Positions 33,108-42,331 are shown, counted from the stretch's first letter. The stretch: 64,000 nucleotides of DNA from JBDTSW01 sp963807385 (GCA_963807385.1 CAWEBQ010000002.1:372001-436000), one strand, 5' to 3'. Numbers and translations: made by a program. Notes: a model not told the origin generated them from the sequence alone.

Positions 33108-34143
33108 GCCGGCGACATCGACGGCTCCCGGGCCACAGCCGCTTGCGAGCGCGGGCGCAACGCGCGTGCTCGTTGCCGGAGCCACCGGCTACACCGGGGC
33201 GCTGGCCGCCAGGCTCGTCTGGGAGCACCCGCGGCTCGAGCTCGCGGCGGCGACCTCGCGCAGCGACGCGGGCACACGCCTCGACGAGGTCTACCCCGGC
33301 GAGGGGGCGCCGGTGGAGCTGAGCGCCCCGGACGCCGCCGCGCTCGAGGACGTGGGGGCGGCCATCGTCGCGCTCCCACATGGCGCCTCCGCTCGCCTCG
33401 TCGCCGAGCTGCGCGAGCGCGAGATCCCGGTGGTGGACCTCTCGGCCGACTTCCGGCTCCGTGACCTCACCACCTACGAGCGCTGGTACGGCGACCACGG
33501 CGCCCCCGGGCTGTTCGGCAGCGCGGTCTACGGACTGCCGGAGCTAGCCCGCGCCAAGATCGCGGCCGCGGGCCTGGTCGCGAACCCGGGGTGCTATCCC
33601 ACCGCTGCGCTCCTCGCCCTCGCCCCGCTGGCGCGGGCAGGTCTCTGCGCCGAGCTGGCCATCGATGCGAAGTCGGGATACACCGGGGCGGGCCGGGGTT
33701 CCGTCGATCCCGGCGGGATCGTCAACGACTTCAGGCCCTACGGCGTGGGGGGGCACCGCCACGGGCCTGAGATCGAGCAGGAGCTCGCCCTGCTCGGCGC
33801 CGTGGGCCCGGCCTCGTTCGTGCCACACCTGTTGCCGATCGACCAGGGGCTGCTCGCGAGCTGCCACGTCACCCCGACGCGTCCGGTCGAGGGGGCCGAG
33901 GCGGTCGCCCTCTACGCGGCGGCGTACGCGGACGAGCCGTTCGTGACGCTGGTGGACGAGCCGCCGGGGATCGGCGACGTTCGCGAGTCGAACGCGGCCC
34001 ACGTCCACGTCGCGGTTGATGAGCGGTCGGGCAGAGTGCTCGCCTTCTGCGCCATCGACAACCTCTGGAAGGGCGCCTCCGGCCAGGCCATCCAGAATCT
34101 GAACCTGATGCTCGGCCTGGACGAGACCGAGGGCCTGCGGTGA
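33100..34143 (+). CDS. argC: N-acetyl-gamma-glutamyl-phosphate reductase
   Basis: 347 residues from GTG 33100, which overlaps the pheT stop by 8 bases. NADP-binding VLVAGATGYTGALAARLV, then DLSADFRL, YGLPEL, VANPGCYPTAALLAL with the catalytic Cys (C165), and GGHRHGPEIEQEL with the His region. It reduces N-acetylglutamyl phosphate to the semialdehyde, the third step of ornithine synthesis. The stop TGA overlaps the argJ GTG by four bases. Confidence 0.95.
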   Translation: MSEPATSTAPGPQPLASAGATRVLVAGATGYTGALAARLVWEHPRLELAAATSRSDAGTRLDEVYPGEGAPVELSAPDAAALEDVGAAIVALPHGASARLVAELREREIPVVDLSADFRLRDLTTYERWYGDHGAPGLFGSAVYGLPELARAKIAAAGLVANPGCYPTAALLALAPLARAGLCAELAIDAKSGYTGAGRGSVDPGGIVNDFRPYGVGGHRHGPEIEQELALLGAVGPASFVPHLLPIDQGLLASCHVTPTRPVEGAEAVALYAAAYADEPFVTLVDEPPGIGDVRESNAAHVHVAVDERSGRVLAFCAIDNLWKGASGQAIQNLNLMLGLDETEGLR

Positions 34144-35306
34144 GCGCGGGCACCCGGACGTTCCTGCACTCGCGCTGGGTGGATGCGCCGGACGGCGTCG
34201 CCGAGCTGGCCGCCGGGTCCCTCGCTCCGGGGTTTCGCGCCGGCGGCGCCGCCTGCGGCCTGAAGGGGGGTGGTGCGACCGACGTCGGGATCGTCGCGTG
34301 CGACTCGGAGGAGGTCGCCTCCGCGATGCTGCTCACGCGGAACGCCGCCGCGGCGGCGCCGATCCGAGTCTGCCGTGACGGCTGCGAGGCCGAAGGGATC
34401 CGTGCCGCCGTCGTGAACTCGGGAAACGCCAATGCCGCGACGGGCGAGCAGGGCTATCGCGACGCCGTCGCGATGCAGGCGGCGACGGCCGAGGCTCTCG
34501 GGCTCGCGCCGCGCTCAGTCGCCGTCGCCGAGACGGGCAAGATCGGCGTCCCGCTTCCGGTGGACGACGTCCTCGAAGGCATCGGCCGGGCCGCGATCGC
34601 CATGTCCCCGGGCGGCGGTGGAGCGTTCGCGGAGGCGATCATGACCACCGACCGCTCGCGCAAGGCCTGCACCCTCGAGCTCGACGGGGTGACGCTCTCG
34701 GCCCAGGCGAAGGGCGCCGGCATGATCGAGCCGGGTTTCGCCACCATGCTGTGCTTCGTGCAGACCGACGCATCCATTCAGGGCCCCGACCCCGCGCTGC
34801 GCGCGGCCGTCGCGGCCTCATTCGAGCGGATCACCGTGGATGGGCAGATGAGCACGAACGACCTGGTCCTCCTGCAGGCCGGCGGCACGTCGGGACGCCC
34901 GCTTCCCGAGGGGCTGCTGGAGGCCGCGCTGCTGCAGCTCGCGCTGGAGATAGTCGCCGACGGGGAGGGGGCTTCGCGCACGGCGCGGGTCGAGGTGCGC
35001 GAGGCGGTCTCGGCGGACGAGGCGGAGCGCGTCGCGCGAGCGATCGCCAACTCCCCGCTGGTCAAGACGGCCCTGCTTGGGCGCGACGCGAACTGGGGCC
35101 GGATCGCGCAGGCCGCGGGAATGGCACTTGCCGGCGAGGAGGTCGAGGAGCTCGGCCCTGATCGGATCGATGCCGCCGGCCTGGGCACCGACTCAGACGA
35201 GGCCGAGATCGCCATCCGCCTTGGGCGCGGCGATGGGCGCGCCCATGTCTACTTCTGCGACCTCACCAAGGACTACGTTGATCTGAACGCGGAGTACTCG
35301 ACGTGA
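34140..35306 (+). CDS. argJ: Glutamate N-acetyltransferase / ornithine acetyltransferase
   Basis: 388 residues from GTG 34140. Hallmarks: AVVNSGNANAATGEQG, ETGKIGVPLPVDDVLEGI, AEAIMTTDRSRKACT, KGAGMIEPGFATMLCF, where autocleavage before Thr (T202) gives the alpha and beta chains, and NDLVLLQAGGTSG. The C-terminus GRAHVYFCDLTKDYVDLNAE is the usual ending. ArgJ transfers acetyl between acetylornithine and glutamate, so this organism uses the cyclic acetyl pathway. The gene overlaps both neighbours by four bases. Confidence 0.95.
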   Translation: MSAGTRTFLHSRWVDAPDGVAELAAGSLAPGFRAGGAACGLKGGGATDVGIVACDSEEVASAMLLTRNAAAAAPIRVCRDGCEAEGIRAAVVNSGNANAATGEQGYRDAVAMQAATAEALGLAPRSVAVAETGKIGVPLPVDDVLEGIGRAAIAMSPGGGGAFAEAIMTTDRSRKACTLELDGVTLSAQAKGAGMIEPGFATMLCFVQTDASIQGPDPALRAAVAASFERITVDGQMSTNDLVLLQAGGTSGRPLPEGLLEAALLQLALEIVADGEGASRTARVEVREAVSADEAERVARAIANSPLVKTALLGRDANWGRIAQAAGMALAGEEVEELGPDRIDAAGLGTDSDEAEIAIRLGRGDGRAHVYFCDLTKDYVDLNAEYST

Positions 35307-36172
35307 GCGAGCCTGACGCGCCCGAGGTGAGCTCCGAGCTGCGGGTCGAGACCCTCAAGGAGGCGCTGCCCTACATCCGGGAGTTCCACGGCAAGACCGT
35401 CGTCATCAAGTACGGCGGGGCGGCGATGCGCGAGGAGGGCCTGCGCGAGGAGTTCGCCACCGACATCGTGCTGCTCAAGTACGTCGGCCTCAACCCGGTG
35501 ATCGTGCACGGGGGCGGGCCCGACATCACCTCGTACATGGAGCGCCTGGGCATGGAGGTGAAGTTCCACGAGGGCGTGCGGGTATCCGACGCTGCGACGG
35601 TCGAGGTGGCGAAGATGGTCCTGCTCGGCAAGGTCAACGCCGACATCGTCGGCAGCCTCAACCGGCACGGCCAGCCGGCGGTCGGCCTCTCCGGCGACGA
35701 TGGCGGCCTCTTCCGGATCGGCCCACACGCCGATGCGGAGCAGGTCGGCTTCGTCGGGGACATCGAGCGCGTGGACGTGGACGTTCTCAACCACATCGCC
35801 GAGGACTACATCCCGGTGATCGCCTCGGCCGGGGCCGACCGTGAGGGCAACTCGTACAACGTGAACGCAGACACCGCGGCGGGGAAGGTCGCGGCCGCCC
35901 TCGCCGCCCACAAGGCCATCTTCCTCACCGATATCACCGGCTGGCTGGCGGATCCGTCGAAGCCCGAGTCGCTGGTGACCAACGCGACCGTGGACGAGGT
36001 CTCGTCCAGGCTCGGGAAGGTGGCCGGCGGGATGCGCCCGAAGCTCGAGGCCTGCGTCGAGGCGATCCGGGGCGGGGTGGACTCTGCCCATATCGTCGAC
36101 GGCCGTCGCCCGCACTCGCTGCTCCTCGAGCTGTTCACGGACGCGGGCATCGGCACGATGGTGACCGGGTGA
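35303..36172 (+). CDS. argB: Acetylglutamate kinase
   Basis: 289 residues from GTG 35303 (GTGA overlap with argJ). VVIKYGGAAMREEGLREEFA binds phosphate, IVHGGGPDITSYMERLGME and KVNADIVGSLNRHG follow, then YNVNADTAAGKVAAALAAHK and DGRRPHSLLLELFTDAGIG. The N-terminal extension of about 25 residues (PEVSSELRVETLKEALPYIR) resembles the N-helix of arginine-inhibited hexameric enzymes, suggesting feedback control by arginine (inferred). Confidence 0.95.
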   Translation: MSEPDAPEVSSELRVETLKEALPYIREFHGKTVVIKYGGAAMREEGLREEFATDIVLLKYVGLNPVIVHGGGPDITSYMERLGMEVKFHEGVRVSDAATVEVAKMVLLGKVNADIVGSLNRHGQPAVGLSGDDGGLFRIGPHADAEQVGFVGDIERVDVDVLNHIAEDYIPVIASAGADREGNSYNVNADTAAGKVAAALAAHKAIFLTDITGWLADPSKPESLVTNATVDEVSSRLGKVAGGMRPKLEACVEAIRGGVDSAHIVDGRRPHSLLLELFTDAGIGTMVTG

Positions 36173-37344
36173 GCGTCGGGAAGCTGCAGGCGCTCGAGGC
36201 TCGCTACGCGATGCCCACGTACGCGCGGGCGCCGGTGGAGTTCGTGCGTGGGAAGGGCGTGCGCCTGTGGGACTCCGACGGCAAGGAGTACCTCGACTTC
36301 TTTGCCGGCCTATCCGTCCACAACGCCGGGCACTGCCACCCGCGCGTCGTGGCCGCCATCCAGAGGCAGGCAAAGGCGTTCGGCGGCGGCTCGAACCTCT
36401 ATTACTCCGAGCCCGCGATGCGGCTGTGCGAGCGGCTCGTCGAGTCGAGCCTGGGGGGGAGGGCGTTCCTCTGCAACTCCGGGGCCGAGGCGAACGAGTG
36501 CGCGATCAAACTGGCCCGAAAGCACGCGCACGCACGGGGGATCGAGCTACCGGAGGTGGTGGTGCTCGAGAGCGGCTTCCACGGGCGTACGCTCGGCGCG
36601 CTCGCGGCGACCGAGAAGCTGGCGCGCGAGGACCTGTTCGGCCCGCTGCCCGAGGGGTTCGTGGCCGTGCCGCGCGACGACGCCGCGGCGCTCGGCGCGG
36701 CCGTCGGGGCCCGGACGGCCGCCGTGCTCGTCGAGCCGATCCAGGGCGAGGCCGGGGTCCTTCCCATCGCCGACGAGGTCCTGCTCGCCGCCAGGGAGGC
36801 CTGCGACCGATCCGGCGCATTGCTGGTCTTCGACGAGGTGCAGACCGGGATGGGGCGGACGGGGTCGCTGTGGGCGTACGAGCAGCTCCCGGTCCGGCCC
36901 GACGTGATGACGGCGGCCAAGGCGCTGGGCGGCGGGCTGCCCGTGGGCGCCTGCGTGACGACGCTCGAGCTTGGCGAGGTGCTCGGCAGGGGCGACCACG
37001 GCTCGACCTTCGCCGGTGGGCCGATCACCGCGTCCGCGGCGCTCGAGGCGCTCGACGTGATCGACTCGACACAGCTGCTGCACTCGGTGCGGGCGCTGGG
37101 CGGCAGCTTCGCGGAGGGCCTGCGCGGACTGGATGGGGTCACCCAGGTCCGAGGGCGCGGGCTGATGATCGGGGTCACCCTTGCCGAGGGCCTCGACGCC
37201 ACGGAGGTGGCGTCACGCTGCCTGGATCGGGGCTTGGTGATTAACGTTCCCGGCCCCGGGATGCTTCGCTTTCTGCCGCCTTTGGTGATTGATGCGGCCG
37301 ATGTGGGTAGTGCCGTTGGGATCCTCGATGAGTCCATCGCCTGA
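36169..37344 (+). CDS. argD: Acetylornithine aminotransferase
   Basis: 391 residues from GTG 36169 (overlaps argB by 4). Class III PLP aminotransferase: FFAGLSVHNAGHCHPRVVAA, LCNSGAEANECAIKLARKHA, LESGFHGRTLGALAATEKLA, LVFDEVQTGMGRTGSLWAYE and MTAAKALGGGLPVGA with the Schiff-base Lys (K251). It makes N-acetylornithine from the semialdehyde with Glu. A small membrane-protein gene starts inside its 3' end. argF, argH and argR are not in the window; argG is 9.6 kb downstream. Confidence 0.94.
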   Translation: MSVGKLQALEARYAMPTYARAPVEFVRGKGVRLWDSDGKEYLDFFAGLSVHNAGHCHPRVVAAIQRQAKAFGGGSNLYYSEPAMRLCERLVESSLGGRAFLCNSGAEANECAIKLARKHAHARGIELPEVVVLESGFHGRTLGALAATEKLAREDLFGPLPEGFVAVPRDDAAALGAAVGARTAAVLVEPIQGEAGVLPIADEVLLAAREACDRSGALLVFDEVQTGMGRTGSLWAYEQLPVRPDVMTAAKALGGGLPVGACVTTLELGEVLGRGDHGSTFAGGPITASAALEALDVIDSTQLLHSVRALGGSFAEGLRGLDGVTQVRGRGLMIGVTLAEGLDATEVASRCLDRGLVINVPGPGMLRFLPPLVIDAADVGSAVGILDESIA

Positions 37345-37705
37345 GAACCGGCCGCCAGGCCCCGATCCCCGCCGCGTGCTCGGCGAGGGTCGGGGTACGC
37401 CGCCAGCGGAGCCACCCCGGGGAGGCTGGTCGCGCGAGCGCATCGCGATCGTGGGTCTGTCGTCTCTCGCACTCGGCCTGGGGATCGCGACGGCAGTGCT
37501 GGCCGCCGGCGGGACCAAAACCGTGACGGTCACCGAGACCGAGGTGTCCACCGAGCGGCTGCGGCCCACGACCTCGACCGTTGTCACGACCGTCCTCACC
37601 ACCACGACCACGACGGAGACGACTGACACGGTCACCGAGACGGAGACCGAGAAGGCTCCACCGGGGCAGGAGAAGAAGGAGAAGCCCGAGAAGGACGAGG
37701 GCTGA
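37328..37705 (+). CDS. Single-pass membrane protein with Thr/Glu-rich tail
   Basis: 125 residues from ATG 37328, overlapping the argD 3' end by 17 bases. A Pro/Gly/Arg-rich cytoplasmic part (1-37), one membrane segment (IAIVGLSSLALGLGIATAVL) and a low-complexity tail of VT/TE/TT repeats (TVTVTETEVSTERL, TTVLTTTTTTETTDTVTETE) ending in KEKPEKDEG. The Thr-rich tail outside the membrane may be O-glycosylated. Its layout is very like the protein at 41965. Function unknown. It is the last gene of the pheST-arg run. Confidence 0.75.
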   Translation: MSPSPENRPPGPDPRRVLGEGRGTPPAEPPRGGWSRERIAIVGLSSLALGLGIATAVLAAGGTKTVTVTETEVSTERLRPTTSTVVTTVLTTTTTTETTDTVTETETEKAPPGQEKKEKPEKDEG

Positions 37706-37719
37706 GGGGGCAGCGCGCC

Positions 37720-38379
37720 CTACTGGGCCGGGCGTTCGACGACGGGGGCGGTCCCCAGTCGCGCCTGCACGGCGGTCAGGAGAGCGAGTACGAACAGCAG
37801 TGAGCCGCAGATCTCCAGGAACTCCTCGGGCGGGACCAGCGCGGGGATCGCGAGCGAGCCGGCTCCCTTGTTCTGGATCACGTCGAAAACCTGGGAAAGG
37901 ATCCAGGCGCCGATCCCCCCAACGAACATGTGCCCCGCGTAAGCCGGCGGTGGCAGCGCGGGGATGCTCCGCACGAAGATCCAGACCACCACCGGTAGGA
38001 ACGGCAGGTACAGAAGGTGCCAAGACACCTCGGTGGCGTCCTGAAGGCGCTCGTGAATCGCCGTCATCTCGTCGAATCCCATCCACCACAGCACCAGCGT
38101 CAGGCCCAAGAGCGGCAGTGAGCGCTCGATCCGCGCCAGCACCAGCGCGGTCAGGGTGGCCAGTCCGAGGACCAGCCCCGAGAAGGTGGCGGGGATCGTC
38201 CGCTCCTGGTCTAGGTCGATCAGCTTCACGTCGAGGTCGAGCGCGATGCGGACCGAGCCGATCACGATCAGAACTGCCGCGACGCTGAGCACCGTCGCGG
38301 CAAGCGCCCTTGGGCTGATCCGGTTCAGCACCCCCTGTATCCACGTGAAGGCTCGGTTCAAGCCCCGGCAGTTCACCAC
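37720..38379 (-). CDS. Polytopic membrane protein of unknown function
   Basis: 219 residues with five to six membrane helices (LAATVLSVAAVLIVIGSV, FSGLVLGLATLTALVLARI, LLPLLGLTLVLWWMG-like, LLYLPFLPVVVWIFVRSI, ICGSLLFVLALLTAVQARL). A conserved-looking polar motif inside the membrane region, FDEMTAIHERL, recalls the DE...HE motifs of other uncharacterised membrane proteins and could hold a metal. The start is uncertain (GTG 38379 or further in). It is convergent with the preceding gene and divergent from the frameshifted secreted gene. Confidence 0.65.
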   Translation of the reverse strand: MVNCRGLNRAFTWIQGVLNRISPRALAATVLSVAAVLIVIGSVRIALDLDVKLIDLDQERTIPATFSGLVLGLATLTALVLARIERSLPLLGLTLVLWWMGFDEMTAIHERLQDATEVSWHLLYLPFLPVVVWIFVRSIPALPPPAYAGHMFVGGIGAWILSQVFDVIQNKGAGSLAIPALVPPEEFLEICGSLLFVLALLTAVQARLGTAPVVERPAQ

Positions 38380-38457
38380 ACCGTCCGGATGTCGGGTGGC
38401 GATGAACGACCAAGCTCATCCGCGCCGATGGCCGCCCTGGCGCGGTACCCTCGAGCG

Positions 38458-39499
38458 GTGGCGGGATCCGTCTCCGGTGTACGAACGTTCTCGGCGGTGG
38501 GCGCGGCGCTCATCGTCGCCTGCGGGGTCGCGCTCTGGGCTCCGGGGAGCGCGACCGCCGCAACGAAGCTGCTGCGTCCGAACGGCGACGTCGTGCGGCA
38601 GTGGAGGGTGGTTCCCGGAGGGTCCGCCTCGGGCGCGCTCGCCGAGCAGGTGGAGGCCCCCGGCGCACCGGATCGCGGCATGCGCATAGAGGCGAGGCGC
38701 GCCGGGAGGCCCGCGCTGCTGAACCTCTCCTACTACGGGCTCTCGCCCACGGAGACTGTGCGAGGGGGAGCGCTTTGGTTTCACGGCCGCACCAACGATC
38801 GGACCAGGCTTCGTGTGCAGGTCCTATGGGATGGCAAGATGCAGGCGCGCCGGACGCTCGATCTCGATTCTCCCGGCTGGCACCATCTGGGCGTGCGCCC
38901 CCCGACGCAATCGGCGATCACGACCATGCAGGTCCGGTTCACGGCGCTGAGTGGGGCGGGCGCCTCCGTCGCGGCCGCGTACGCCCGGCTGAGGACGGGC
39001 GTCGGGATTCCGGCTGGGAACCTCACGGAGAACCCGTCTTTCGAACACCCGGTCTCGGATGAGTGGGGGGCGTATCTCGCGGCCCTGAGCCGGGCTTTGG
39101 ACCCGACGGCCCCCGACGGCGCTCACGCAATCAGGGTCGACTGGGGCGGAACCGGCGCCGACGGGTACGCCTTCGGCCAGACGCCGCCAGGCGCGGTCGT
39201 TGCCGGGCGCCGTTACCTGGCCGGCGCCAGGGTGCGAGCCGGGGCTCGGCAGCGGCGGTGAGACCGTCGTCCTGCGCCTGCGCGAGTATCCCCCCGGCGG
39301 CGGGGCGGCGCTGGGGTTCGCCCAGCAGGCGGTAACCGTCTCGACCACTGAGTACACGGACGTCGAGCTCGAGTACGCGGCGGTAGCCGACGGCGGCACG
39401 CTCGCGGTCGACCTGTACCGGCCGGCCGCCGAAGTCGAGCCTGGGGCCGCGGACGCATTCTTCGCCGACCTGGTGACCCTGGTGCCGCTTGACCCGTAG
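38458..39499 (+). pseudogene. Secreted beta-sandwich protein interrupted by a one-base frameshift
   Basis: GTG 38458 is supported by TACCCT (38446-38451) 6 bp upstream. A signal peptide (VGAALIVACGVALWAPGSATA) leads to a module RPNGDVVRQWRVV...ALWFHGRTNDRTRLRVQVLW...VAAAYARL, then a second, CBM4/9-like half starting NLTENPSFEHPVSDEWGAY. At GGGG (39241-39244) the frame runs to TGA 39259-39261; removing one G restores VRAGLGSGGETVVLRLREYP and continues to TAG 39497-39499 (347 residues in all). This is either an error in the G-run or a genuine frameshift. The first module recurs in the DUF4091 protein at 44153. Confidence 0.7.
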
Positions 39500-39510
39500 G
39501 TCCGCGGGTG

Positions 39511-41775
39511 CTACGGGGTATAGGTGGCGCGAAAGCTCCGGTCTGAATCGAGGACCACGCCGTGCGTGCGGTCCTCCCCGTCAGACCAGTGGGACCACTC
39601 GTACTCGGTTCCGCGAAGCGTTTGCGGCGACGGGGCCAGCAGAGTGTTCAGCGACCCCTTGATCACGGGGACATCGAACGGCGTGCGTTCGAGGCGGTTG
39701 TTGACGCCCAGTCTCAGGCCCCGGTGTGAGGAGCGCAGCTTCAGCGTGGCGGTCTTGGGCTTTACGACCGTGCGTGTCCGGCGCGTCATGCCATCGGCGT
39801 CCGTCACGGAGAGTGAGAGCCAGAGCTTGGACGGGTACTCGTGATCCGGCGCTGTGAACACCCCGTTGTCGCCGAGCGAGTTGCTGACCAGGTGGCTGTG
39901 GCAGTTGGCCGGGCAATGCCGCAGGATCAACTCCCACTCGAGCGCCGAGGGCGGGAGCCCGCCGTCCTCGGCGTCGGTCGCCATGCCGGCGTACTCGACG
40001 GACTGGTTGGCCGACCATCGCTTGCGGGTCACCGGCTGAACGATCCTCGGTCTGGGGGGCGTGTCCCCGGGGAAAAGCTCCACGGTCGCCACGTCGGTGT
40101 GTCCGTCGGGGTCCCGCACCTCGAGGCCGGCAGTCACCGGCCCCCGCTGACGATACCGACGGGTCACGCGCCGCCCCTTGGCCTCATCGAACCTGCCATC
40201 CCCATCGAGGTCCCACGCGTAGCGCAGGCGAGCCTCGCCGGGGTGGGCCGATCGCGAGCCGTCGAGGCGGACGCGGAGCGGCAGCGGGCCGAATCGGTGG
40301 GAGGCCGAGATCCGCGCCGTCGGCTGCGCGCCTCCGGTGTAGAGGATGCGGTGGACCGCGCCGGCCCAGAAGTCCACGTAATAGAGCGCCCCGTCCGGGC
40401 CCAACTCGAGGTCCACCGGGACCGAGGCGTCGACTGCGAACGGGCGCGCCCGGTCCGGATCCGGGATCCCGTCCTCCCCGGCCTTCAGCGTCCAAATGCA
40501 CCCGCGGCCGTAGTCGGCGAAGAACAGCGCTCCCTCGTAGGAGGGCGGGAAGGCGCCGCCCTCGTAGAACTCGAGGCCGCTGATCGCCTGCGACTGGGTG
40601 CCGCAACCGTCTCCGGGCACGACGTGCCGGTCGCGGTCATAGGACAGAACCGGCTTCGCCGTCGCCGCCTCGCCGTCGTAGAGCGAGTCGCACAGGTCGA
40701 CGCCGACCGCGGCCCAGGGCGCGTGGACCCTGGGACCCTCGTAGCACGGCCAGCCATAGTTGACCGCGACCTCGGCGTTATCGCGAACCCGGTCGATCTC
40801 CTCGGTCACGTCCTGGCCGACGTCGCCGATCCACAGCTCGTCGGTGCCGGGGCGCACCGCGAACCGGTACGGGTTGCGCAGCCCGAACGCGACGATTCTC
40901 CTGGCATTCGGGTCGTCGCTGTCGGCAAGCGGGTTGTCCGGGAGTCCGGCGCCGGTCTGCGGGTCGATGCGGATCACCGAGCCGTCGAGGGTCACCGGAT
41001 CGCCGTCCGTGCGCAGGTCCTGGGCGCGCAGCGAACCGCCCTCCGCGGTCGGTGGCGACATCGGCCCGTCGACGCCGCCCGGCGGGTCGCCGCACGGATT
41101 GGACGGGAACCCAGGGTTATTGCCACCAAGCTGGCCGTAGTCGAGCACGCCGAAATGGGCGCCGTCGCCCCCGCCGCCGAAGAGCGCGCCGGAGGCGCCG
41201 AACGCGAGATCCCCCGCGGAGTGGCTGCTGTATTGCTGACACCAGTCCTCGACCAGGACTTGCTCGCCGACGCTCACGTCGCCGTTCGCGGTCAGGCGCG
41301 AGATCCGGCTCGAGATCAAACATCCGTCGGCAAACGCGCCCGGGGGGTCCGGGCAGCCATCCTCGCCCGCGGCGGCGCCCCAGGTTGGCGCGGTTCCGCC
41401 GATCGCGGCGTCGTGAGAGTAGCTCGCGTAGACGAAGGGATCCGCCGGAAACCCGGGGTCCAGGGCGAGGCCCAGCAGCCCGCGATCGCTGTAAGCGTGA
41501 ACCTCCGCCCTCAGGTCCGCGAACAGCGCCGGGGTGTCATCCTCCACCGAGTCGAGCACGCGGATCGTTCCCTGCCGCTCGGCCACGAACACCTGGCCGT
41601 CGGGTGAGAACGCGATCGCGGTCGGGTTCGCCAGCGATCCCGGGGAGAGGACCGTCTCGTGCTGAAAGCCGGCGGGGACGGTGGCAGCCCCTGCGGGGCC
41701 CGCGCCGGGCCCGAGGCACGCCGCCAGCGCAAGCCCGACGGATGCCCACCGCCCAGGCGATCGGTCCCAGTCCAT
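39511..41775 (-). CDS. Secreted PQQ-type sugar dehydrogenase with PKD and C-terminal repeat domains
   Basis: 754 residues from ATG 41775. A signal peptide (about 1-31) is followed by a six-bladed glucose/sorbosone dehydrogenase propeller (about 32-500): GFQHETVLSPGSLANPTAIA, YSDRGLLGLALDPGFP, HSAGDLAFGASGALF, RRIVAFGLRNPYRFAVRPGT, ELWIGDVGQDVTEEID and DLELGPDGALYYVDFWAGAV. Next comes a PKD domain (about 505-590, RYAWDLDGDGRFDEAKG) and a second Ig-like region, then a C-terminal domain (about 680-754, VIKGSLNTLLAPSPQTLRGT...WSDG) of the kind found in many secreted actinobacterial proteins. It may oxidise sugars or act as a glycan-binding lectin-like enzyme. TATCGT (41786-41791) is 10 bp upstream. 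Confidence 0.82.
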   Translation of the reverse strand: MDWDRSPGRWASVGLALAACLGPGAGPAGAATVPAGFQHETVLSPGSLANPTAIAFSPDGQVFVAERQGTIRVLDSVEDDTPALFADLRAEVHAYSDRGLLGLALDPGFPADPFVYASYSHDAAIGGTAPTWGAAAGEDGCPDPPGAFADGCLISSRISRLTANGDVSVGEQVLVEDWCQQYSSHSAGDLAFGASGALFGGGGDGAHFGVLDYGQLGGNNPGFPSNPCGDPPGGVDGPMSPPTAEGGSLRAQDLRTDGDPVTLDGSVIRIDPQTGAGLPDNPLADSDDPNARRIVAFGLRNPYRFAVRPGTDELWIGDVGQDVTEEIDRVRDNAEVAVNYGWPCYEGPRVHAPWAAVGVDLCDSLYDGEAATAKPVLSYDRDRHVVPGDGCGTQSQAISGLEFYEGGAFPPSYEGALFFADYGRGCIWTLKAGEDGIPDPDRARPFAVDASVPVDLELGPDGALYYVDFWAGAVHRILYTGGAQPTARISASHRFGPLPLRVRLDGSRSAHPGEARLRYAWDLDGDGRFDEAKGRRVTRRYRQRGPVTAGLEVRDPDGHTDVATVELFPGDTPPRPRIVQPVTRKRWSANQSVEYAGMATDAEDGGLPPSALEWELILRHCPANCHSHLVSNSLGDNGVFTAPDHEYPSKLWLSLSVTDADGMTRRTRTVVKPKTATLKLRSSHRGLRLGVNNRLERTPFDVPVIKGSLNTLLAPSPQTLRGTEYEWSHWSDGEDRTHGVVLDSDRSFRATYTP

Positions 41776-41964
41776 TGGACACGACACGATAGCGGCGCCA
41801 GACCGGCCGGGCGGAACTTGCAGTCCGGCGTCTGGCGCGATCCGGCACGAGGTGCGGAGTGGCTCGTGTGCGTCACCTGAGACGAGGTGGCTGAGGCCCG
41901 TGCGATCACCGGCGGCGCTATCGCATGAGCGATGACGCCGCCCACCCGCATAGACTCGCTCAGC

Positions 41965-42312
41965 ATGAACGAGGATCCAACCCGGCACATGGGTCAGCAG
42001 GGCGGCGGCGCGCAGCAGCCGCCCGGCGGCTACGACCAGGGCGGCTACGGCCCGCCGCCGGACGGCGGCATGAGCGGGAGCATGAAGGCGCTGCTCGGGC
42101 TGCTCGCGGCGCTGGTCATCGGCCTGGGCGTCGCGCTGGTGGTCGTCGCCGCGGACGACGACGGCAAGCCCGAGCGGCGCACGGTCACCGAGTCGGCCTC
42201 GACCGAGACACAGACCGACACCTCGATCGCGACCGAGACGCAGACCGAGACGCAGACGAGCACCGCCACGGAGACGACGACCAGCACCACGACGGTGACC
42301 GACGAGCCCTAG
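41965..42312 (+). CDS. Single-pass membrane protein with Thr-rich tail
   Basis: 115 residues from ATG 41965, 8 bp after TAGACT (41951-41956), so leaderless. A Gly/Gln/Pro-rich N-terminus (QQGGGAQQPPGGYDQGGYGP), one membrane helix (KALLGLLAALVIGLGVALVVV), a KPERR stop-transfer sequence and a tail of TE/TQ/TS repeats (TQTETQTSTATETTT). Same design as the protein at 37328. Located 19 bp before the epimerase, so probably co-transcribed. The GGY-rich N-terminus resembles low-complexity segments of actinobacterial membrane proteins. Function unknown. Confidence 0.72.
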   Translation: MNEDPTRHMGQQGGGAQQPPGGYDQGGYGPPPDGGMSGSMKALLGLLAALVIGLGVALVVVAADDDGKPERRTVTESASTETQTDTSIATETQTETQTSTATETTTSTTTVTDEP

Positions 42313-42331
42313 CGATCGTGCGCGGCGCCGC

